From positions 1 to 12,194 of the forward strand of contig CAVJHK010000053.1 in the NCBI GenBank assembly GCA_963649295.1: DNA of 12,194 bases, in the 5' to 3' direction. A model generated the notes under the pieces. It was not told the origin of the DNA, did not search any database, and saw only the letters and a list, made by a program, of their open reading frames with translations. Source of the stretch: RGIG3528 sp963649295 (GTDB lineage: Bacteria > Bacillota > Clostridia > Lachnospirales > Lachnospiraceae). The position numbers and the translations under genes were made by a program. Below, piece after piece: positions 7,795 to 12,194 of the stretch (positions are counted from its first letter, which is position 1; every line of letters begins with the position of its first letter).

Positions 7795-7821
7795 TGTCTG
7801 CCCTTGCGGATACTGCCGACA
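7795..7821 (-). promoter_or_regulatory. Imperfect dyad in the glp operon leader, possible GlpP target
   Basis: The ends TGTCTGC and GCCGACA face each other across 13 bases: four outer pairs, one mismatch, then two G-C pairs. On the minus strand the dyad lies between the predicted transcription start and the glpA-like gene and is followed by a U-rich stretch (GTTTATTTTTAGG). GlpP in Bacillus acts on an inverted-repeat terminator in the glp leader, which makes this a candidate, but the stem is weak. Confidence 0.25.
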
Positions 7822-7851
7822 CCAAAAAAAATCCCGGTACATTCATATTTC

Positions 7852-7880
7852 ATTATCCGCATAACAAAAGAGCCACACAA
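7852..7880 (-). promoter_or_regulatory. Probable promoter of the glp operon
   Basis: On the minus strand -35 TTGTGT (7880-7875), a 17-bp spacer and -10 GATAAT (7857-7852) give a reasonable sigma-A site. It would yield a leader of about 90 bases before the start at 7755, long enough for antitermination control. It is moderately convincing only, because the -35 box matches TTGACA at four of six positions. Confidence 0.45.
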
Positions 7881-7984
7881 AATATCACGGCCAACCGGAT
7901 TAAAGAATCCTTAAAGCCGCAACAAATCGCATGACTCCGAATCTCTCGCAAATGTTTGTTTGATTTTGACAACGAAATGCGCGC

Positions 7985-8055
7985 TTTGAATATATGTTTT
8001 GAATGTTTGTTTTAAAGGTTTGTTTTAAATGTTTGTTTCGAATATGTTTTAAAAG
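7985..8055. repeat. Degenerate TTTGTTTTAAA tandem repeats
   Basis: About five imperfect units 9-15 bp long follow each other: TTTGAATATATG, TTTTGAATG, TTTGTTTTAAAG, GTTTGTTTTAAAT, GTTTGTTTCGAATAT and GTTTTAAAAG. A related AATGTTTGTTTGATTTT lies just upstream, from about 7950. The two central units are almost identical. This could be a cluster of protein-binding sites, a DNA-bending tract, or simple slippage in AT-rich DNA. Confidence 0.55.
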
Positions 8056-8245
8056 CACTTTTCGCTGTTTTCTGTTGGAATTTTACCACCGTACTTCAAA
8101 ATTTGCAATAAATAAAATATAATCAATAAGGGTAAAATTTCCCCTTGATGACCATGCGCCGAAACCAAAACGTTTTAATTACCGTATTATTACATTATCG
8201 GATAAATTTGCCGATATAAAATTTGATACAAAATCAATATTTTTA

Positions 8246-8305
8246 CGGGTATATTGTTAGGTATACCGATATATTGTTTGACATGCCGATATATCGTTTG
8301 ACATG
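8246..8305. repeat. 20-bp tandem repeats overlapping the lipoprotein promoter
   Basis: Two head-to-tail copies of CCGATATATTGTTTGACATG lie at 8266-8285 and 8286-8305, with a single difference (T at 8275, C at 8295). A diverged copy directly before them at 8246-8265 matches at about 14 of 20 positions. Another related 20-mer starts at 8211 and shares the CCGATATA and TTTGA parts. In the last copy the core becomes the perfect palindrome CGATATATCG (8287-8296). The TTGACA inside the last copy is the -35 box of the promoter at 8298-8326. Confidence 0.8.
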
Positions 8306-8326
8306 CCGGCACAAATAATTTATAAA
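8298..8326 (+). promoter_or_regulatory. Sigma-A promoter of the lipoprotein gene
   Basis: A perfect -35 TTGACA (8298-8303), a 17-bp spacer and -10 TATAAA (8321-8326) lie 120 bases before the lipoprotein ATG. The -35 box is inside the second copy of the 20-bp tandem repeat, so a protein binding those repeats would meet RNA polymerase at this site. Confidence 0.7.
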
Positions 8327-8445
8327 ATTCAGGAACACATAGTGCCGCTTTTATAGACGCAATTATCAAAGTTGATTGCACCCCTGCATAAAAGCAGAGC
8401 CGGATATACTAATAAAAATACAAATACATAATTTAAGAGGTCAAA

Positions 8446-9549
8446 ATGAAAAATATCAAAAGCATTTTAACGATAGCCGCATCAATTGTTATATTGTCAT
8501 TATTAGGCGGATGCAATATTGAGGGAGGATTTCGCAAAAATCCCGTAAGCGCACCCACACCCACGCCCACAAGGACGCTTTATACATGGGCAACTGCAAC
8601 ACCCGTGCCCACAAAAAGCGTTACGCAAATACCGACCGTGACCCCCGGCACACCAAATATTACGCCTGGTGCACCCGGCGTTACGCCAATTATACTTCCC
8701 ACACAAACACCCAAAATCACATATCCGACCATAGCACCTTTCCCAACAAGTGAAGTTACAAAAGCGCCCGTTGTGACAAATCGGATTACCGCTACTCCCA
8801 CATCGCAGGTTATTAAGCCCACCGCTACTTTTTCTCCGACAGTTAAGCCGACCGCCACGCCCACCGATATACCACGTACGCCCGCGTCCCTTATCGCATC
8901 GCTTACCAATGCGCTCACAGACAAAATGTACAGCACGGATATTTTTATGGATATCCTTCATACGGACAAAAACGACTGCAGCGAAAACATGTATTATACA
9001 AATTATACCTATGCGGACACTTATGATAATGTCACACACCTTAAGACAGACACCTATACGGATGTCGGCGACACACATACATACGAATGCAAGACAACAT
9101 ACATTGTGACAAAAAATAACGGATATACCGTTTACGAAAATTATGAGGATTATCCCGACACCTGGAACAAGCGCACAAAAAACCTTGCATACCCCGGAAT
9201 TACTTATTTTTCGGAGCTCGGTGAAATAAAGCTTTCTAATGCTTCACTTGTATCCGAGAGCCCGGACTCCGGATATGAAATAACCGCCGATTGCAAGATT
9301 GATTTAAATCCCATAATAACCACGCTGTCGGATGCGGAAGCGTCAAATAATTTTAAAACAACTTTTAAGCTTACGGCATATTTTGATTATGAAACGCTTG
9401 CCCCTACGGGAATAATGATTTCAGAAGAAAATAAGAAATTGTCCTCCGCTTTTATGCTTAATTCAATATGGGTAAATATCTATGATATTTCGGACGCAGC
9501 CGCAGAAATTCCTGTACCGGACGAAGTATATGCGGCCGAAGAATATTAA
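8446..9549 (+). CDS. Lipoprotein with Thr/Pro-rich stalk and unknown C-terminal domain
   Basis: The 367-residue protein begins with a lipoprotein signal peptide: positive MKNIK, a hydrophobic core and lipobox LLGGC, so Cys23 is the expected lipidation site and the mature protein sits on the outer face of the membrane. Residues about 34-147 form a low-complexity Thr/Pro/Val/Ala stalk (TPTPTPT, TPGTPNITPGAPGVTP, TATPT) that would be extended and possibly glycosylated. Residues about 148-367 look globular, rich in Tyr, Thr and Asp with alternating hydrophobic residues that suggest beta strands, and contain three cysteines (178, 215, 283). This loosely recalls LolA/LppX-like or DUF6612-type lipoproteins, but the family is not recognised and no function is assigned. 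An AAGAGG ribosome binding site precedes the ATG by six bases. It is a single-gene unit with its own promoter and terminator, and the only plus-strand gene in the window. Confidence 0.88.
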   Translation: MKNIKSILTIAASIVILSLLGGCNIEGGFRKNPVSAPTPTPTRTLYTWATATPVPTKSVTQIPTVTPGTPNITPGAPGVTPIILPTQTPKITYPTIAPFPTSEVTKAPVVTNRITATPTSQVIKPTATFSPTVKPTATPTDIPRTPASLIASLTNALTDKMYSTDIFMDILHTDKNDCSENMYYTNYTYADTYDNVTHLKTDTYTDVGDTHTYECKTTYIVTKNNGYTVYENYEDYPDTWNKRTKNLAYPGITYFSELGEIKLSNASLVSESPDSGYEITADCKIDLNPIITTLSDAEASNNFKTTFKLTAYFDYETLAPTGIMISEENKKLSSAFMLNSIWVNIYDISDAAAEIPVPDEVYAAEEY

Positions 9550-9568
9550 ATAATTTCAAGAAACCTAA

Positions 9569-9613
9569 AAATCTGCCCATCATGAATAATGACGGGCAGA
9601 TTTATTATTTTTT
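9569..9613. terminator. Bidirectional terminator between lipoprotein and second MATE gene
   Basis: A perfect 10-bp stem, AAATCTGCCC (9569-9578) with GGGCAGATTT (9594-9603), extends after one mismatch with TCAT/ATGA around a 5-base loop. It is followed on the plus strand by a T-rich run to 9612. On the minus strand it ends in TTTTTAGG. It sits between two convergent genes (stops at 9549 and 9657) and can serve both. Confidence 0.9.
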
Positions 9614-9656
9614 AGTCAACGTTTGTACCGAAATTTATATTTAACAAATCAATCCT

Positions 9657-10997
9657 CTACGCATAATGATATCTGTTTCTTTCTTTAATCCAGAAATAAA
9701 CCGTAAGCGTGAGAGACAAAATTTCGGCAACGATTACGGCATACCAGATTCCCTTAAGTCCAAAGAAAATCGGAAGCACAAGCACCGAAATAATCTGAAA
9801 TACAAGCGTTCTCATAAACGAAATTCCCGCCGAAATCGCACCGTTGTTGAGTGCGGTAAAAAATGACGAGCCATAGATATTGAAGCCCGCAAGAAGAAAT
9901 GTAAAGGCGTAAATCTTAAATGCGTCAACGGTAATATTCATAAGCTCGGCATCATAGCCCACATAAAGGCGTGAAAGCGGTGTCGCAAGCACAAATGCAA
10001 GCACTACCATCACAATTCCCGTTATTCCTATTATCCTAAGGCTTTTCTTTAAGAGTCCCTTTAGTTCCGCATGGTTTTCCGAGCCGTAATTGTATCCGAT
10101 TAGCGGTGCCGTTCCGACGGAATAACCGATGAAGGCTGCGATAAAAATGAAGTTTACATACATAAGCACTCCGTATGCGGCAACACCGTTTTGACCCGCA
10201 TATTTAAGAAGCTGCTTATTGTAAAGCATGTTTACGATTGACATAGAAATATTGCTCATAAATTCAGAAGCGCCGTTTGAGCAGGCTTTCCAGATATAAG
10301 TGCCGCTCATTACCGCATTTCCGAGGCGAAGCCTTGAGGAATTCGGGAATATAAAATATATAAGCGGAATAAGTCCGCCGATCGCCTGGCTGATTGCCGT
10401 TGCGACAGCCGCTCCCGTTACTCCGAACGGAAAGACTCCCACAAATAGCCAGTCAAGGAACATATTTGCAACGCCCGCCATAACGGTAAGCCACAAGCCC
10501 ATCTTGGGCTTTTCGGCGGTTACAAGAAATGACTGGAACATATTTTGCAGCATTGCGGGAACAAGAGAAACCATGATTATACGCCCGTATGAAATGCAAA
10601 AAGGCAGCATTCCTTCGTCGGCACCAAGCTTTATTGCGACCTTTTCAAGAAAAATTTCACCGACTACGGTTAGTACAACACCGATTGCGATTACAAGATA
10701 TATAAGAAGCGAAAAAATTTCGTTTGCTTCCTTTTCTTTCCCCTCGCCAAACTTCATCGACACAAGAGCCGTTCCGCCCGTGCCCACCATGAAGCCCACA
10801 GCCTGAAATATCATAAGAAAGGGCATAATCAGGTTTATTGCCGCAAAAGCCGTTGCTCCGGCATAGTTTGAGACAAAAAATCCGTCCACAACACCGTATA
10901 TTGACATAAATACCATCATTCCGACAGACGGTGCAACAAATCTCAAAAGTTTTTTTGTATCAAAGTGATCCGACAGCTGAATATTCATCTTGGCCAT
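9657..10997 (-). CDS. MATE-family efflux transporter, MepA-like (second copy)
   Basis: This 446-residue membrane protein of about twelve helices should export cationic drugs or metabolites by sodium or proton antiport. It has the MepA-type N-terminal signature SIYGVVDGFFVSNYAG (32-47), then GTGGTALVSMKFGEGK (72-87). The second half carries IGYSVGTAPLIGYNYG, the repeat of that motif after the central loop. The substrate is not predictable. The ATG at 10997 is chosen because AAAGG lies about ten bases upstream and a good promoter stands at 11041-11069; an in-frame ATG three codons later is less well placed. It follows glpP on the same strand but appears to have its own promoter. A shared terminator at 9569-9613 ends it. 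Its sequence motifs differ clearly from the first MATE protein, so the two are not a recent duplication. Confidence 0.93.
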   Translation of the reverse strand: MAKMNIQLSDHFDTKKLLRFVAPSVGMMVFMSIYGVVDGFFVSNYAGATAFAAINLIMPFLMIFQAVGFMVGTGGTALVSMKFGEGKEKEANEIFSLLIYLVIAIGVVLTVVGEIFLEKVAIKLGADEGMLPFCISYGRIIMVSLVPAMLQNMFQSFLVTAEKPKMGLWLTVMAGVANMFLDWLFVGVFPFGVTGAAVATAISQAIGGLIPLIYFIFPNSSRLRLGNAVMSGTYIWKACSNGASEFMSNISMSIVNMLYNKQLLKYAGQNGVAAYGVLMYVNFIFIAAFIGYSVGTAPLIGYNYGSENHAELKGLLKKSLRIIGITGIVMVVLAFVLATPLSRLYVGYDAELMNITVDAFKIYAFTFLLAGFNIYGSSFFTALNNGAISAGISFMRTLVFQIISVLVLPIFFGLKGIWYAVIVAEILSLTLTVYFWIKERNRYHYA

Positions 10998-11040
10998 TTG
11001 GCTTTACCTTTTCCTTTCAAAAAAACACAACCAAGGCGGT

Positions 11041-11069
11041 ATTCTACTATCTTATTCTTTTGATGTCAA
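11041..11069 (-). promoter_or_regulatory. Sigma-A promoter of the second MATE gene
   Basis: On the minus strand -35 TTGACA (11069-11064), a 17-bp spacer and -10 TAGAAT (11046-11041) lie about 45 bases before the start codon. The -35 box is inside a small bulged inverted repeat (CAAGGCC and GGCTTG). The box begins 28 bases after the glpP stop. Confidence 0.8.
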
Positions 11070-11096
11070 GCCTTTTGGGGCCTTGTGAAAATCATA

Positions 11097-11678
11097 TCAA
11101 AGGCTGCCGGAATTTTCCCATAGCTCGGCGTGCGTTGTTGAAACCGCAATCGCTCCCGCATTGCAGGCAGCGCTTACGTCCTCCGAGTCGGATATGAGTC
11201 CGCCCGCAATAACGGGCACATGCTCGGCATCCGCAATATGCCGGATTATTTTTGGCATAAGTCCCGGCAAAATTTCGATACAGTCGGGTGATACCGCCGC
11301 ACACTGGCGGTTTAAGTTCACAAGCGCCATGGAATCTATCACAAAAAATCTCATTACGGCAAAAAGCCCAAGCTCACGCGCCCGTTTTATGAGATTTTGC
11401 TTTGTGGAAATTATTCCGTCCGCATGAACGGTTTCTTTGATATAATCTACACTCACTTCCTTTGCGGAAAGGCCGCCGACAAGATCCATATGAACAATTG
11501 CCGCCTTTCCCGCATCACGGATTTTTTTTACGATTTCCGAAACAGTCATTACGTCACCGTAAAGCACAAAAACAACACCGATGTCGAGCATTAAGACTTT
11601 GTTTAAGCCGTCGTCGTCCTTGATTGCGGCGATATACTTATTTTGTTTTATTTTTTTCAGAATCTGGTTTTTGTTCAT
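11097..11678 (-). CDS. glpP: Glycerol-3-phosphate responsive antiterminator GlpP
   Basis: GlpP is a cytoplasmic RNA-binding regulator. In Bacillus subtilis it binds glycerol-3-phosphate and lets RNA polymerase pass leader terminators of the glp genes. The 193-residue length and motifs agree with the family: HMDLVGGL (63-70), GIISTK (88-93), IEILPG (134-139), PVIAGGLI (155-162) and GAIAVSTT (175-182), which together describe a TIM-barrel-like fold with phosphate-binding loops. The ATG at 11678 has AGGA six bases upstream. It is read in the same direction as the glp operon but is separated from it by a MATE gene and the lipoprotein gene, whereas in many Firmicutes it is adjacent. Its probable target is the glp operon leader at about 7756-7846. 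Identification is strong; the target is inferred. Confidence 0.95.
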   Translation of the reverse strand: MNKNQILKKIKQNKYIAAIKDDDGLNKVLMLDIGVVFVLYGDVMTVSEIVKKIRDAGKAAIVHMDLVGGLSAKEVSVDYIKETVHADGIISTKQNLIKRARELGLFAVMRFFVIDSMALVNLNRQCAAVSPDCIEILPGLMPKIIRHIADAEHVPVIAGGLISDSEDVSAACNAGAIAVSTTHAELWENSGSL

Positions 11679-11716
11679 GTGAATCCTAAAATGCTTCCGG
11701 TATTATTAATATTTCG

Positions 11717-11766
11717 TATGCTGTTTAAGCATATCAAGGTTTTACTTTTTTTTAATTCCCGGAATT
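11717..11766. repeat. Two small dyads upstream of glpP
   Basis: TATGCT (11717-11722) and AGCATA (11728-11733) form a perfect 6-bp dyad with a 5-base centre. AATTCC and GGAATT form a second one around a single base at 11754-11766. Both lie 39-88 bases before the glpP ATG, where a promoter is expected, but no convincing -35/-10 pair is visible there (TTGATA at 11736-11731 is the best -35 candidate). They are possible operators or leader structure. Confidence 0.4.
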
Positions 11767-11843
11767 GTAAACTTATCCCTCGTTATTCCGATTTTTGGGA
11801 TTTTTTTACTTAATTTGCGGATTTATCCGCATTATCCGTGATG

Positions 11844-12194
11844 TTAGATTTTTTGGGGCTCTTCAGAATTTTCCGTATTTTCGGCGTTGTCCTTATTTTC
11901 GTCTTTTTTGCCGCTTTCTCTGTCTTCCTTAATCCCGGCGCTCTCTCCCAAGCTCTCTCCCGTGCTGTTTTCGGCGCTTTCTTCTGCCTCCCCTTCCGGG
12001 CTATCTTCCGGGCTCTCTTTGCCATTCTCTTCCGGGCTCTCTTCGGCATTCCCATCGTGGTCTTTTCCGATGCTGTTAATGAGTTCCTCAAGCGATTCGT
12101 CGTTGTCTCCCGCGCCGGTGCCGAGTCCCATATATTTTGCTTCAAAATCCTCCGCAGACATGGGCTCCGCAAATAAATATCCCTGGAACTTTTC
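11844..12194 (-). CDS. C-terminal end of an EAL-domain protein with a long acidic tail (partial)
   Basis: The frame is open to the right edge and gives 116 residues. An ATG at 12161 is internal and not a believable start: the eleven codons before it continue the frame as EKFQGYLFAEP, and GYLFAEPMSAEDFE is the typical last strand and helix of EAL domains (compare GYLFSKPMPAEEFE-like endings). EAL domains hydrolyse the second messenger cyclic di-GMP or bind it as inactive receptors; the catalytic motifs would lie outside the window. After the domain comes a tail of about 90 residues made largely of Glu, Ser, Asp, Asn and Gly (for example EESPEENGKESPEDSPEGEA), predicted to be disordered and strongly negative. 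Such a tail is not part of the normal domain. There is no clear terminator after the stop, and glpP starts 165 bases downstream. Confidence 0.68.
   Translation of the reverse strand, partial: EKFQGYLFAEPMSAEDFEAKYMGLGTGAGDNDESLEELINSIGKDHDGNAEESPEENGKESPEDSPEGEAEESAENSTGESLGESAGIKEDRESGKKDENKDNAENTENSEEPQKI
11993..12051. repeat. Internal repeats coding the acidic tail
   Basis: CTTCCGGGCT occurs at 11993, 12005 and 12029. The last two are part of a 23-24 bp direct repeat (12005-12027 and 12029-12051), nearly identical for 15 bases and then diverging slightly. They encode the SPEE, SPED and SPEG segments of the tail, so it probably grew by short tandem duplication. Confidence 0.7.

Larger units (their letters stand above)
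7756..8445. other. 690-bp divergent intergenic region without a gene
   Basis: This AT-rich region separates the minus-strand glp operon from the plus-strand lipoprotein gene. It holds the glp promoter and leader, a set of TTTGTTTTAAA-like repeats (7985-8055), and a 9-bp inverted repeat, AATTTTACC at 8079-8087 and GGTAAAATT at 8131-8139. A weak plus-strand promoter-like site overlaps that repeat (TTCAAA, 17 bp, TATAAT at 8118-8123). Next come the 20-bp tandem repeats with the lipoprotein promoter and a 113-base leader. The leader has two small hairpins (GCAAT 8359-8363 with ATTGC 8375-8379; CTGC 8384-8387 with GCAG 8394-8397). A 63-codon minus-strand frame here starts at GTG, runs through the repeats and has no family character, so it is not annotated. 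Confidence 0.7.

Noticed and set aside
8079..8139. AATTTTACC/GGTAAAATT inverted repeat as a terminator or mobile-element end
   Set aside because: The arms are 9 bp with a 43-base loop in AT-rich DNA, with no T run, no target duplication and no transposase, so chance is likely.
8190..8381. 63-codon minus-strand frame in the intergenic region
   Set aside because: It starts at GTG, runs straight through the 20-bp tandem repeats and the lipoprotein promoter, and shows no protein-family character.
8333..8445. Riboswitch (cyclic-di-GMP-like) in the lipoprotein leader, suggested by GCAGAGCCGGATA and small hairpins
   Set aside because: The conserved cores of known GEMM-type riboswitches are not present and the hairpins are only 4-5 bp.
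8503..9078. 191-residue Cys/Gly-rich minus-strand frame opposite the lipoprotein stalk
   Set aside because: Its composition is the reverse complement of Thr/Pro codons. The plus-strand gene has a signal peptide, ribosome binding site, promoter and terminator.
1537..10997. The two MATE genes as a recent duplication
   Set aside because: Their signature motifs differ throughout (SDLIVAGKFAG versus GVVDGFFVSNYAG), so they belong to different subfamilies.
11817..11830. GCGGAT-TT-ATCCGC palindrome as terminator of the EAL gene
   Set aside because: The stem is short and is followed on the minus strand by A-rich, not U-rich, sequence, so it does not look like a rho-independent terminator.
11838..12176. 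112-residue Phe-rich plus-strand frame opposite the acidic tail
   Set aside because: The hydrophobic run is the antisense of Glu/Ser codons. There is no ribosome binding site, and the minus-strand frame continues into EAL sequence.

Overview
The window looks like an ordinary chromosomal stretch of a low- to moderate-GC Gram-positive Clostridia, most likely Lachnospiraceae-like. The grounds are a GlpP-type antiterminator, a clostridial-style MurG, a lipobox lipoprotein with a Thr/Pro-rich stalk, AGGAGG-like ribosome binding sites and sigma-A-type promoters. A 519-base run of N (4769-5287) shows that it comes from a draft or metagenome assembly. The lineage call rests on protein character only. 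No mobile element, CRISPR array, tRNA or rRNA was found.

Left part (1-3006, all minus strand): a promoter at 2979-3006 leads into a MATE-family transporter (1537-2907), then murG (391-1461) and the 5' end of dnaX (1-352, cut by the window edge). The MATE-murG junction holds an unusual triplicated unit of about 30 bp around the murG ribosome binding site and start codon.

Middle part (3070-7880, all minus strand): a four-gene glycerol-3-phosphate operon. In transcription order it encodes a GlpA/LhgO-like FAD dehydrogenase with a C-terminal [2Fe-2S] domain (6340-7755), a pyridine-nucleotide-type FAD oxidoreductase (5288-6350, C-terminus in the gap), a small DUF1667 protein (C-terminus at 4676-4768, N-terminus in the gap) and glycerol kinase glpK (3122-4639). 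A hairpin at 3070-3099 follows. GlpK makes glycerol-3-phosphate, and the three upstream products probably form a complex that oxidises it to dihydroxyacetone phosphate. The likely regulator gene, glpP (11097-11678), lies about 3.3 kb upstream rather than adjacent.

A 690-bp divergent intergenic region (7756-8445) separates the glp operon from a plus-strand lipoprotein gene of unknown function (8446-9549). It contains two sets of short tandem repeats; one set overlaps the -35 box of the lipoprotein promoter. A hairpin at 9569-9603 ends the lipoprotein gene and the convergent second MATE gene.

Right part (9657-12194, all minus strand): a second, MepA-like MATE transporter with its own promoter, then glpP, then the C-terminal end of a gene entering from the right edge. 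Read without forcing an internal ATG start, that last frame shows the typical end of an EAL (cyclic-di-GMP phosphodiesterase) domain followed by a very acidic tail of about 90 residues.

No clearly novel multi-gene system is visible. The most unusual signals are the triplicated initiation region before murG, the tandem operator-like repeats before the lipoprotein gene, and the acidic tail on the EAL protein.
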